Shown here in pieces: positions 10,979-19,791 of a stretch of DNA of 33,819 bases (positions are counted from its first letter, which is position 1; the number at the start of each line of letters is the position of its first letter). Source of the DNA: Nitrospirae bacterium RIFCSPHIGHO2_01_FULL_66_17 (GTDB lineage: Bacteria; Nitrospirota; Nitrospiria; 2-01-FULL-66-17); NCBI GenBank assembly GCA_001803875.1, contig MHEO01000039.1:1-33819 (forward strand). Reading direction: 5' to 3'. The notes beneath the pieces were generated by a model that ran no database searches, had not been told where the DNA came from, and saw only the letters and a program-made list of their open reading frames with translations. Made by a program: the position numbers and the translations under genes.

Positions 10979-12183
10979 TCCCTGCCTCCTTGTTTCACCA
11001 GCCATGCCACCGGATCAAGCGGATCTTCGCCATGGCGCAACTCAAAGTAGATGCGGTCGTCACCCGTCTCGTCGCGGGCCGTGCCGATGACCTGTCCCGC
11101 GCTCACCGCGTCCCCGGGGCGAACCCGGAGCGCATCGGCGTGCGCGTACAGCGACAGGTAGCGCTCCCCGTGGTCGATGATCACGACCATGCCATACCCC
11201 TTGAGGCGGTCTGCGTACGCGATCCGGCCGTCCGCCACCGCCCGAATCGGCGTACCGTCGGCCGCGCGGATTTCGACGCCCTTGCGATCCACATAGGTGT
11301 CGAAGCGCGGATGCTTATGCCGGCCGAACGCGCCCACGATCGCTCCCGACAACGGCCAGAGCAACCGTCCTTTCTCTTGCGCGAACCCCCTTCCGCCCGT
11401 GGGCGGCCGAGAGGCCCGCACCATCTCGCCGATCAATTTCTCGAGGCGACGGGACGCTTCCTCGAGATCCTCAATCGACCGCGTATAGGCGACCTTTTCC
11501 GCCCGGAGCCCGCGGAGGAGGCGCTGCCGCGTCTCCCGCTCCGCGAGGACGGCGTCCAGGGCGTCGCCCTTGTCGCGCCGAAACGCGTCCAACTCCTCCT
11601 TGAGATGTTCCAGCGCCGCGACCTGCACGGTGACGCTCGCCGCCGCCGCCTGCGCGTCGGTCAGCAGGCGGCGATCCCGGTCGAGAATCTTCCGAACGGT
11701 GTCATACCGAATCGTCATATCGGCGGGAGCGGCCGCCAGGATGAAGGACCCGTACGCCGCCGTCCTCCATTTCGCGATCTCACGGAGCCGGATTCGAGCC
11801 CTCCGACGCGTGTCGTCCGCCCGCTGCGTCAAGCCCCCCAGGGTCCGCGTCGCCTCGGCGATTTCAAGATCCTTCTGCGCCGCGCTGAGTTCGGCCAGGC
11901 GCAGGGCGCGGCGATTGATGCCCAGCACGCGCGCCGTCTCTTCAAGCCGCTCGGCCACCGATCGCTCCCGCGAACTGACGAGATCGCGCCGTTTCTTGAT
12001 CCGATCGAGTTCCTGCTGCAACACGGCCAGCTCCTGGCGCTCCTTGGCGATCCGGTCCGCCGGCGAGACCGCCCACGCCGCGTGCGGCGCGGGCCAGAGT
12101 GCGATCACCACGCCCACCGCGAACCCGCCGCACCCCCACCCCCGGTTACGGCGCGAGTTGCCGAACCCGTCGAGCCGCGACAA
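10975..12183 (-). CDS. envC: Murein hydrolase activator EnvC-like, M23 peptidase domain
   Basis: Coiled-coil N-terminus, then C-terminal LytM/M23 fold (GKGVEIRAADGTPIRAVADGRIAYADRLKGYGMVVIIDHGERYLSLYAH); 4-nt overlap with ctpA. Confidence 0.88.
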   Translation of the reverse strand: MSRLDGFGNSRRNRGWGCGGFAVGVVIALWPAPHAAWAVSPADRIAKERQELAVLQQELDRIKKRRDLVSSRERSVAERLEETARVLGINRRALRLAELSAAQKDLEIAEATRTLGGLTQRADDTRRRARIRLREIAKWRTAAYGSFILAAAPADMTIRYDTVRKILDRDRRLLTDAQAAAASVTVQVAALEHLKEELDAFRRDKGDALDAVLAERETRQRLLRGLRAEKVAYTRSIEDLEEASRRLEKLIGEMVRASRPPTGGRGFAQEKGRLLWPLSGAIVGAFGRHKHPRFDTYVDRKGVEIRAADGTPIRAVADGRIAYADRLKGYGMVVIIDHGERYLSLYAHADALRVRPGDAVSAGQVIGTARDETGDDRIYFELRHGEDPLDPVAWLVKQGGRE

Positions 12184-13009
12184 CGCTTCCCGCCCCCCCC
12201 ACGATGGCGCCCAGGCCGATCAAGAGCGGCACGAACTCCATCGGAAACACCAACCGATCGATCCACGCCGCCAGCAGGCCCTCGAAGGTCGAACCCCACC
12301 GCTCGTGGACCGCCAGCCACGCACCGCCCAACACCGCCGACGCGGCGAGCCCCCCCATGGTCCCGATGGCAAGCCCTTCCAGGAGAAACGGCTTGAGGAT
12401 CACGCCATCCGGCGCGCCCAGCAGACGGAGCAGGGAAACTTCCTCTCGGCGCACCCCCAGCGAAATGTGCACCATCACGCCGATGACCACCGCCACCGCC
12501 GCCGCCAGCGCCCCGCCGATCACCGCCCCCACGATCCACACGAGCCGGGCGGCCGCGCTCAGGTCCCGGATCAGCGCCTCCCCGAACCTGACATCCTCGA
12601 CCCCCGCGAGCGTCGCCCAGCGACGCGCCAGAGCCGCCATTCCGCTCGGCGTTTGCGCCGTATCGGCGACCGACACCTCGATCGAGGCGGGAAACGGATT
12701 GTCGCCCAGCCCCTCAAGCGCCGACCGGTCGAGCTGCATGAACCGCAGGAACTCCGCCTCCGCCTCGGCCTGGGTGACCAGATGGTGGGTCCGCACCGCG
12801 GGCTCGGACGCGATGGCCGCGCGAATCGCGTCAATCTCCTCCGGGGCGGCCGCGTCGCGCAGGTACACCACCACCTTCACATCGGCCCGCCACGCGCGCA
12901 TCAGCGTCCACGCGTTCCACGCCGCCAGCCAGCAGCCGCCGGCCAGGGTCAAGACCACGGCGGCCGTCAGGGTCACGCCCGCCGTCGCCGCCCGTTGCCC
13001 CCGGCTCAT
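12146..13009 (-). CDS. ftsX: Cell division protein FtsX
   Basis: Small FtsX-type permease (MSRGQRAATAGVTLTAAVVLTLAGG...VGVRREEVSLLRLLGAPDGVILKPFLLEG) overlapping ftsE by 4 nt. Confidence 0.92.
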   Translation of the reverse strand: MSRGQRAATAGVTLTAAVVLTLAGGCWLAAWNAWTLMRAWRADVKVVVYLRDAAAPEEIDAIRAAIASEPAVRTHHLVTQAEAEAEFLRFMQLDRSALEGLGDNPFPASIEVSVADTAQTPSGMAALARRWATLAGVEDVRFGEALIRDLSAAARLVWIVGAVIGGALAAAVAVVIGVMVHISLGVRREEVSLLRLLGAPDGVILKPFLLEGLAIGTMGGLAASAVLGGAWLAVHERWGSTFEGLLAAWIDRLVFPMEFVPLLIGLGAIVGGAGSVVAARRVRQLAP

Positions 13010-13749
13010 GCGCGTTCGGCGACCGGGCCCGCCACGACCACACGGCCGGCCTGTAAGATCACGCGCCGGGCGCCCAGCCGTCCGGCCAGCCCGGGGTCGT
13101 GGGTGGCCACGAGCAGCGTCGCGCCGCGGGCGTGCGTCGCCCGGAGGGTCGAGATCACCTCCCGGGCGGCGACCTCGTCGAGCAGCGCGGTGGGTTCGTC
13201 GGCGAGCACGATCGGGGGCCGCGTCACCAGCGCGCGCGCCAGGCAGACCCGCTGGGTTTCCCCCCCCGACAGTTGCGGAGGATAGGCCGTCCGGCGCCCT
13301 TCCATCCCGACCGCCTTCAACATTTCGTAGACCCGGATGCGCGTGTCGTGAAACGGGGCCTTGACCGCCCTGAGCGCCAGCGCGATGTTGTCGGCCACCG
13401 TCAACGCGGGAAGCAACGGCATCCCCTGGACCATCAGCCCCATCGACCGTCGGACCGCCGCCAGATCGGGCGTCCCGCCCCCGCTGATCTCCGTCCCGTT
13501 CACGAACACCGTCCCGGCGTCGGCGCGCTCCGCTCCGATCATGAGCCGGAAGAGCGTGCTCTTCCCCGCGCCGGTCGGGCCCTCGATCACGACGAGTTCG
13601 CCCCGCGCCACGTGAAAACTGACGCCGCGCAACACGTCGAGACCGGCCTGGAACGATTTCCACACGTCGAGGACCTGGATCGCGACGGGTCCGTTGCCGC
13701 CCGCCCCAGCCCTCGCCGGAGCCTGGGCCGAGACGGTCCGGCGCGACAT
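13006..13749 (-). CDS. ftsE: Cell division ATP-binding protein FtsE
   Basis: Walker A GPTGAGKST, signature LSGGETQRVCLARAL, Walker B PIVLADEPT; partner of ftsX. Confidence 0.93.
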   Translation of the reverse strand: MSRRTVSAQAPARAGAGGNGPVAIQVLDVWKSFQAGLDVLRGVSFHVARGELVVIEGPTGAGKSTLFRLMIGAERADAGTVFVNGTEISGGGTPDLAAVRRSMGLMVQGMPLLPALTVADNIALALRAVKAPFHDTRIRVYEMLKAVGMEGRRTAYPPQLSGGETQRVCLARALVTRPPIVLADEPTALLDEVAAREVISTLRATHARGATLLVATHDPGLAGRLGARRVILQAGRVVVAGPVAERA

Positions 13750-14138
13750 CAGGACGGCTTCCCCCGTCGCGACGCCAACTGCTCGTCGATCACCTCGTCC
13801 AGGGTCCGTCGTCCGCGAGGCATGGTCGGGCGCGGCGGAACGGGGGGGACGGGCGGGGCCTCGGGCGCAGCCGCGGACGGCGTCGCCCCGCCGCCGAACT
13901 GGCCGGTCGTCAGACTCTTGATCATCCCCTGGTGCTGCGCCTTCATCATTTCCCGCACCACCTCGGGGTTCGGACCCGCCTGGATCACGTCCGCGTAGGA
14001 CACCTTCTTCGACGAGAGAATGGCGCCTCCCGCGAACAGATGGGTCACGATGACGGGGTTCTGCTGCCCCCCGTCCTCGGTCTGCACGTGGTACATCTTG
14101 CCCCCGTGCTCCACGTCGGTATTGATGCCGCTCAGCAT
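13749..14138 (-). CDS. Conserved-looking hypothetical protein upstream of ftsE
   Basis: MLSGINTDVEHGGKMYHVQTEDGGQQNPVIVTHLFAGGAILSSKKVSYADVIQ...; stop overlaps ftsE start (TGATG). Confidence 0.7.
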   Translation of the reverse strand: MLSGINTDVEHGGKMYHVQTEDGGQQNPVIVTHLFAGGAILSSKKVSYADVIQAGPNPEVVREMMKAQHQGMIKSLTTGQFGGGATPSAAAPEAPPVPPVPPRPTMPRGRRTLDEVIDEQLASRRGKPS

Positions 14139-14232
14139 GGTTCTCCAGCCACGCACGCCCCGCTTGCCGCGGGGGCGTTACCGTCCGGGGTTCCCGTCCT
14201 CTGCGATCGACACGGACACTCCATCGCTCTCC

Positions 14233-14610
14233 CTACTCGGCGCACGAGGCGTCGAACGCGTTCGTGATGACATCCACCCGTGGCGGGCCCTCCGGCCGCT
14301 CGTCCACCACGACGATGTCAAACCGACACAACGGCTCGCCCAGTCGCCGGCGCGACAGATACTGCTGCGCCAAGCGAACCAGCCGGCGCTGCTTGCGCCG
14401 GTCCACGGCGAAGGCCGGATCGCCGAATTGCGCGCCCCGCCGCGCCTTGACCTCGACGAACACGAGGGTGTCGCCGTCGTACGCCACCACGTCCAGTTCG
14501 CCCCACCGCGAGCGGTAATTGCGCTCCACGATGCGGTAGCCGCGACGCGCGAGCGCCGCCGCCGCGACGGCCTCGCCGTGCGCGCCGAACGCGCCCGTGT
14601 CAGTGGACAC
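14233..14610 (-). CDS. yraN: YraN family protein (UPF0102, endonuclease-like fold)
   Basis: GEAVAAAALARRGYRIVERNYRSRWGELDVVAYDGDTLVFVEVKARRG. Confidence 0.93.
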   Translation of the reverse strand: MSTDTGAFGAHGEAVAAAALARRGYRIVERNYRSRWGELDVVAYDGDTLVFVEVKARRGAQFGDPAFAVDRRKQRRLVRLAQQYLSRRRLGEPLCRFDIVVVDERPEGPPRVDVITNAFDASCAE

Positions 14611-15211
14611 GCGACGCGCCTTCCCCCGGCACCCCGCGAAAGGTCCGACGATGAATCGCGCAGGCGCCGTAACGCGCCAGGCGATCGAGATGGGCCGGCG
14701 TCCCGTAGCCCTTGTGGACGTCGAATCCGTAGCGGGGATAGCGGACGTGGTAGTCGTCCATAAGCCGGTCCCGAACGACCTTGGCGACGATCGACGCGGA
14801 CGCGACGAGGTAACTGAGCCGGTCGCCCCCGATGATCGCCCGCTGGAGCAGGGGGAGGCGCGGCAACGGAACCGCGTCGATTAGAAGGGCATCGGGAGGA
14901 ACGCTCAACCGGGACACGGCCTCCTCCATGGCGCCGATCGTGGCCTGCAGGATGTTGATCCGTTCGATGTCGCGGGCTCCCACGATGCCCACGCCCACCG
15001 CCACCGCCTTCTCGAGTATCCGGTGATACAACTGCTCGCGCTCCGCGGGCGGGATGAGCTTGGAATCCCGCACGCCGTCGATCGGCCGGGTCCAGGGCAG
15101 GATGACCGCCGCCGCAACCACGGGCCCCGCGAGCGGGCCGCGCCCCGCCTCGTCGACGCCCGCAATGCGGACACGGCCGTCGGCCTCAAGCTCCCGTTCA
15201 TGGGTCAGCAT
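14600..15211 (-). CDS. rnhB: Ribonuclease HII
   Basis: RIAGVDEAGRGPLAGPVVAAAVIL, DSKLIPPAERE, YGFDVHKGYGTPAHLDRLARYGACAIHRRTF; start set at MLTHERELEADGR. Confidence 0.96.
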   Translation of the reverse strand: MLTHERELEADGRVRIAGVDEAGRGPLAGPVVAAAVILPWTRPIDGVRDSKLIPPAEREQLYHRILEKAVAVGVGIVGARDIERINILQATIGAMEEAVSRLSVPPDALLIDAVPLPRLPLLQRAIIGGDRLSYLVASASIVAKVVRDRLMDDYHVRYPRYGFDVHKGYGTPAHLDRLARYGACAIHRRTFRGVPGEGASRVH

Positions 15212-15248
15212 CGGCGCACGGCCGACGACCGCTTCCAGGGGAGACCGG

Positions 15249-15674
15249 TCAGGAGACGGGAAGCGTCTCGGCGGCCGGCGCTTCCGCCGGCTCGACCACC
15301 GGCCCGGCGGCCGACCGCGAGAGCCGGCTCTCCGCAGACCGCTCGGCGATACGCGCCGCGCGCCCCTTCTTGGAGCGCAGGTAATAGAGCTTGGCCCGCC
15401 GCACGCGACCGGATCGCACCACCTCGACCTTGTCGACAAACGGGGAATGGATCGGGAAAATCCGTTCCACCCCCACGCCGTAGGAGATCTTTCGCACGAC
15501 GAAGGTTTCGCGGTTGCTTCCGCCCTTTCTCCCAATCACCACGCCTTCGAAGACCTGAATGCGCTCTTTCTCGCCCTCGATCACCTTAACGTGGACCCGA
15601 ACCGTGTCGCCGACCTGGAACGCCGGAGCTTCCGGTTTCAAGAGGCGTTTTTCAATTCGCTGCATCTGACTCAT
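15249..15674 (-). CDS. rplS: 50S ribosomal protein L19
   Basis: [60 protein letters not shown]. Confidence 0.97.
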   Translation of the reverse strand: MSQMQRIEKRLLKPEAPAFQVGDTVRVHVKVIEGEKERIQVFEGVVIGRKGGSNRETFVVRKISYGVGVERIFPIHSPFVDKVEVVRSGRVRRAKLYYLRSKKGRAARIAERSAESRLSRSAAGPVVEPAEAPAAETLPVS

Positions 15675-15780
15675 GGCTTCCTCCTATCCAAAGCTTGCCC
15701 CGGCGCACCGCCGGGGGTTCGCCCCGTGATCTTCGATTGGCCGACGCACCGGCTTCCAGATCCGTGACATCACGTCTGAC

Positions 15781-16521
15781 CTACGATGAGACCCGTTCGT
15801 CGAGGGCGTCCAGTCGGCGCCGCTCGTCCTCGCTCACCGCCGCGCGCTCAAGGAGGTCCGGTCGGCGGCGGTGGGTCTCCCGCAGTGCCTGCTCGCGCCG
15901 CCACGCCTTGATCGCGGCGTGATGGCCGGACAACAAGACGTCGGGCACCCGCAGTCCCCGAAACTCCGCGGGGCGCGTGTACTGCGGGTATTCCAAGAGA
16001 GAATCCACGAACGATTCCTCCACGGCCGAGGACGGATCGCCCAGGACGCCCGGCACGAGCCGCGCGGTCGCGTCCAGCATGACGAGGGCCGCCAACTCCC
16101 CTCCGGTGAGGACGTAATCCCCGATCGACACCTCTTCCCACGGGGCGGTCGCGCCGATCCGATCGTCGATGCCCTCGTAGTGCCCGCACAGAAACACCAG
16201 CCGACGGGGATCCCGGCTCCACTCCGCCGCCGCCTCGTGCGAAAAGCGTCGCCCGCGGGGCGACGTCACGATCCAGCGGCGCGGCCCGCCGTCGGCGGTC
16301 AGCGCGTCGATGGCTCGAGCGATGGGCTCCAGCTTCAACACCATGCCGACCCCGCCCCCGTAGGGCGCGTCATCCGCCGTGCGATGCCGGTCGTCGGTGT
16401 AGTCCCGCAGGTCCACCACGCGGACATCGAGCCGCCCCTGCTCCTGCGCGCGAGCGAGGATGCTGGCTCCGATCACCGAGCGGATCATCTCGGGGAACAG
16501 CGTCAGAATGTCACAGCGCAT
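15781..16521 (-). CDS. trmD: tRNA (guanine-N1)-methyltransferase TrmD
   Basis: MRCDILTLFPEMI...VDLRDYTDDRHRTADDAPYGGGVGMVL...LCGHYEGIDDRI...SIGDYVLTGGELAALVMLDA. Confidence 0.97.
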   Translation of the reverse strand: MRCDILTLFPEMIRSVIGASILARAQEQGRLDVRVVDLRDYTDDRHRTADDAPYGGGVGMVLKLEPIARAIDALTADGGPRRWIVTSPRGRRFSHEAAAEWSRDPRRLVFLCGHYEGIDDRIGATAPWEEVSIGDYVLTGGELAALVMLDATARLVPGVLGDPSSAVEESFVDSLLEYPQYTRPAEFRGLRVPDVLLSGHHAAIKAWRREQALRETHRRRPDLLERAAVSEDERRRLDALDERVSS

Positions 16522-17110
16522 CGTCATCCAGCCACCCGTTCGGCGGTCGCACAATGATTCGCCCGCCCGCGAGATCGACGTCCACCACCACGCTCTTCAC
16601 CGAGGCCAGCAACCGCTCGGCGCCATCGGCGTCCAGTACCAGGACATCGTGCGGCCCGGTCGACCACACCTCGCGCACGACGCCCACCCGTTCGCCCGTC
16701 TCGGTCCACGCGACCAGCCCCCTGAGCTGATCGTGATAGTAGGATCCTTCCGGCAACGCCGGGCGCTCGGCCTCGGCGACCGCCAGATACCGCCCGCGCG
16801 CGGCCACCGCCTCATCGATCGACGACCACTCCTTGAAACGGAGGTACACGCCCCCGCGAGGCTCCCCTCGAACCTCCGCCACCGTCACGCGGGCCGGCGG
16901 CTCACCCAGCAACCAGAATGTCGCGCCGACCCGAAAGCGCCCCGAGACGTCGGAGAGCGATTCCACCCGTACCTCACCGCGCAAGCCGTGCGGCTTGACG
17001 ATCCGGGCAACCAGCACCGGCGATTCGGGCGCCGCCTCGGGCGATCGCCCATCCCGACTCGGCATCAGAGCCCGCGGGCGGTGCGATCGAGCATCCGTCA
17101 CCGCCGCCAC
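16511..17110 (-). CDS. rimM: Ribosome maturation factor RimM (start may be further in, around 17062)
   Basis: LVARIVKPHGLRGEVRVESLSD...YYHDQLRGLVAWTETGERVGVVREVWSTGPHDVLVL. Confidence 0.92.
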   Translation of the reverse strand: MAAVTDARSHRPRALMPSRDGRSPEAAPESPVLVARIVKPHGLRGEVRVESLSDVSGRFRVGATFWLLGEPPARVTVAEVRGEPRGGVYLRFKEWSSIDEAVAARGRYLAVAEAERPALPEGSYYHDQLRGLVAWTETGERVGVVREVWSTGPHDVLVLDADGAERLLASVKSVVVDVDLAGGRIIVRPPNGWLDDDAL

Positions 17111-17121
17111 GCCCGCCGCGC

Positions 17122-17379
17122 TCAGCCCCCTTGAGGCGCCGCCCCGAGGCCGGCCCGCTTCAAGAGCTGCTTGACGGTCGCCGTCGTCTGGGCGCCCTGC
17201 TTCAACCAGCCCTCCGCCCGGCCCATGTCGAGCCGGACCCCCGATGCGTCGGCCAGGGGGTCATACGTCCCCAGGACCTCGATGAACCGACCGTCACGCG
17301 GCGCGCGCGAATCCGCAACCACGATCCGATAAAACGGCCGCTTGTGCCGACCGCGCCGAGCCAACCGAATCTTCACCAT
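17122..17379 (-). CDS. rpsP: 30S ribosomal protein S16
   Basis: [41 protein letters not shown]. Confidence 0.98.
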   Translation of the reverse strand: MVKIRLARRGRHKRPFYRIVVADSRAPRDGRFIEVLGTYDPLADASGVRLDMGRAEGWLKQGAQTTATVKQLLKRAGLGAAPQGG

Positions 17380-17422
17380 GTCGTTCGTCCCCTTTCCTTT
17401 CCGTTCCGCTCTTCTCTTCGCC

Positions 17423-18265
17423 TCACACGCCCCACGCCAGCCGGTCGCGAGTCGCTTTCAACAACCCTTCATACCCGTCCTGTGCGACCGTGCCAACCGC
17501 GTGCCGCACCGCGAGCGCCCCTCGAATCCTCCCCGCCGCTCGACTCGCCTCGACCCTGGCCTCGATGCGGCTCATGAGGCTCTCGGCCCCGACCGCGTCC
17601 GTGTCGAGCAGCACCATCGCGAAGGTCTGGTGGTCGTATCGTCCCGCCACGTCGACCTTCCGGAGGGACGCACGGATCGCCTCGCCGACCAGACGGATCA
17701 CCTGATCCGCGTCCGGACCGTCCAGCACCTCCCCCGAGAGGGCGGTCATCACGGCCGCCAGCGCGCGCTGTTGCCGCTGGGCGAGTTTGATCTCCCGCCG
17801 GTAGAGGTCGTCGAAATAGGCGCGGGCGTAAAGCCCCGTCACCCGATCGAGCCGCTCGTGCGCGAGAATCTGCTCCTCGAGCTCGGCCCGATCCGAGACA
17901 TCCCGGATCAAGATGAGCGCCAAGGGCGAGCCGTCGGCGGCCGTCATCGGAATGCACGACGCGGGCACCACCTGCCCCCCCCGGCCTGGGAGATTGACGT
18001 CCAGCGCCTCCCGGCGCTCGCGTCGTTCCAGCGCGGCCGCGCCCGGACACGCCGTCTCGCACAACTCGAACCCCTCCGCGTTCTGACACACCGCTACCTC
18101 GCTGCACACCCGCGTCCCGACCGCGTCGGACGCGGCGCAGGCGGTCAAGCGCTCGGCCGCCGGATTGAGCGCGAGGATCCGCAGCGCCCGATCGATCACC
18201 ATCACGCCGTCCGAGGTGTGCTCGAACAACTCCTTAAAGCGCTCCCGCTCGATCTCAAACGCCAC
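17423..18265 (-). CDS. PAS domain protein with degenerate GGDEF-like domain
   Basis: PAS ([32 protein letters not shown]) followed by a GGDEF-type fold ([21 protein letters not shown]...[16 protein letters not shown]); start at GTG 18265 preceded by GGGGGAGG. Confidence 0.82.
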   Translation of the reverse strand: MAFEIERERFKELFEHTSDGVMVIDRALRILALNPAAERLTACAASDAVGTRVCSEVAVCQNAEGFELCETACPGAAALERRERREALDVNLPGRGGQVVPASCIPMTAADGSPLALILIRDVSDRAELEEQILAHERLDRVTGLYARAYFDDLYRREIKLAQRQQRALAAVMTALSGEVLDGPDADQVIRLVGEAIRASLRKVDVAGRYDHQTFAMVLLDTDAVGAESLMSRIEARVEASRAAGRIRGALAVRHAVGTVAQDGYEGLLKATRDRLAWGV

Positions 18266-18335
18266 GCGTCGCCTCCCCCACCGGTCCGCCGTCAACGGCA
18301 ACGCCCCACCGCAGGGGCCGTCCGGCGCCGTGCGC

Positions 18336-19667
18336 CTACGCGGAAAATAGGCGGGCGGCAAGCGACCGCCCGCGGGGCCCACCCAAGGCTTTCATCATCT
18401 TCTTGGCCTGCGCGAACTGCTTCATCAGTTGGTTGATCTCTTGAACCGTCGTCCCGCTCCCCCGGGCAATGCGCTTGCGGCGACTCCCGTTGATCACATC
18501 GGGGCGCCGGCGCTCCTCGGCCGTCATCGAGTTCACGATCGCTTCGACCCGCACCAGATCGCGCTCGGCGCCGTTCCCCTCCATGCGCTCGGCGAGCTTG
18601 GCGCCCCCGGGAATCATCGCCACGAGATCCGACAGCGATCCCAATTTCTTGACCTGTTGCACCTGCGCCCTGAACTCGTCGAAGGTGAACGCGTCGGTCC
18701 CCAGCGTCCGCTCCAGCGCCCGGGCGTCGTCCTGCGAGAACGCCTCCCGCGCCCGCTCGACGAGGCTCTCGACGTCGCCCATCCCCAGGATGCGGGACGC
18801 CGCGCGCTCGGGATGAAACGGCTCGAGCGCCGCAAGCGACTCCCCCACCCCCACGTACCGGATCGGCTTGCCGGTCACCGCGCGCATCGACAGGACGGCG
18901 CCCCCGCGGGCATCGCCCTCGGTCTTGGTCAGCACGATCCCGGTCACCCCGACCCGGCGGTCGAACTGCTCGGCGATCGACACCGCCGCTTGTCCGGTCA
19001 TCGCATCAGCCACCAGCAGCACCTCATGGGGCCGCACCGCGTCGCGGATCGCCGCCAGTTCGCCCATCAACTCGTCGTCGATCTGCAGGCGCCCGGCGGT
19101 ATCGAGCACCACCACGTCGATCCCCCCGCGGTCGGCCCTGGCCACGGCCGACCGGCACACCGCCTCCGCGGACCGCTCGTCGGCCGGCACGTGGACCGGC
19201 ACCCCCACCTGCCCGCCGATGACCTCGAGTTGGCGAATCGCGGCGGGGCGCTTTAAGTCGGCGGCCGCCAACAGCACGCGGCGGCCCTCGGCGTGAAACA
19301 CCCGCGCGAGCTTTCCCGCGGTCGTGGTCTTCCCGGCACCCTGCAACCCCACAAGCATCACCACCGTCGGCGGGTTGGGCGCCAACTGCACCGGGCGGTG
19401 AGCCTCTCCGAGCAGCGCGCGCAGTTCCTCCCACACGATGGTGACGACCTGCTGGCCCGGGGTCAGACTGTGCAAGACCTCCTGTGTCAGCGCCCGCGCT
19501 TTGACGGCGTCCAGGAGCGTCTTGACGACCTTGACGTGCACGTCGGCCTCCAGCAGCGCCAGGCGCACGTCGCGGAGCGCCTCCGTCACGGCGGCCTCGT
19601 CGAGGAGACCCCGTCCGCGGAGTCGCTTGAAGATCGACTCAAACTTTGCTGTCAGTCCGTCCCACAC
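18336..19667 (-). CDS. ffh: Signal recognition particle protein Ffh
   Basis: MLVGLQGAGKTTTAGKLA, VVLDTAGRLQIDDELM, C-terminal M domain GSRRKRIARGSGTTVQEINQLMKQFAQAKKMMK. Confidence 0.98.
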   Translation of the reverse strand: MWDGLTAKFESIFKRLRGRGLLDEAAVTEALRDVRLALLEADVHVKVVKTLLDAVKARALTQEVLHSLTPGQQVVTIVWEELRALLGEAHRPVQLAPNPPTVVMLVGLQGAGKTTTAGKLARVFHAEGRRVLLAAADLKRPAAIRQLEVIGGQVGVPVHVPADERSAEAVCRSAVARADRGGIDVVVLDTAGRLQIDDELMGELAAIRDAVRPHEVLLVADAMTGQAAVSIAEQFDRRVGVTGIVLTKTEGDARGGAVLSMRAVTGKPIRYVGVGESLAALEPFHPERAASRILGMGDVESLVERAREAFSQDDARALERTLGTDAFTFDEFRAQVQQVKKLGSLSDLVAMIPGGAKLAERMEGNGAERDLVRVEAIVNSMTAEERRRPDVINGSRRKRIARGSGTTVQEINQLMKQFAQAKKMMKALGGPRGRSLAARLFSA

Positions 19668-19708
19668 CGCCTAATCTCTTCATAGACGCATTTCGGCACA
19701 ACCGACGT

Positions 19709-19737
19709 AGTGTAGAGAAGCCACAACGGAAAGTCAA
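19709..19737 (-). promoter_or_regulatory. Predicted sigma-70 promoter of the ffh operon (TTGACT-N17-TACACT)
   Basis: -35 at 19732-19737, -10 at 19709-19714, 17-nt spacer, about 40 nt upstream of the ffh ATG. Confidence 0.75.
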
Positions 19738-19791
19738 GAAAATTTCCCTAGACTTTCTCGTGTGTTGCAGCGCAGCCGTCCATCCCACGGG

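Noticed and set aside
9710-12396. Overlapping + strand ORFs (446 aa and 468 aa)
   Set aside because: Antisense to ctpA and envC; no recognisable motifs.
12146-13663. 505-aa minus ORF spanning ftsX and ftsE
   Set aside because: N-terminal part is an out-of-frame reading of ftsE; only 12146-13009 is real ftsX, so no gene fusion.
13006-13749. LolD/MacB-type ABC exporter instead of FtsE
   Set aside because: ATPase family resemblance exists, but the adjacent small FtsX-like permease and envC/ctpA context favour FtsE.
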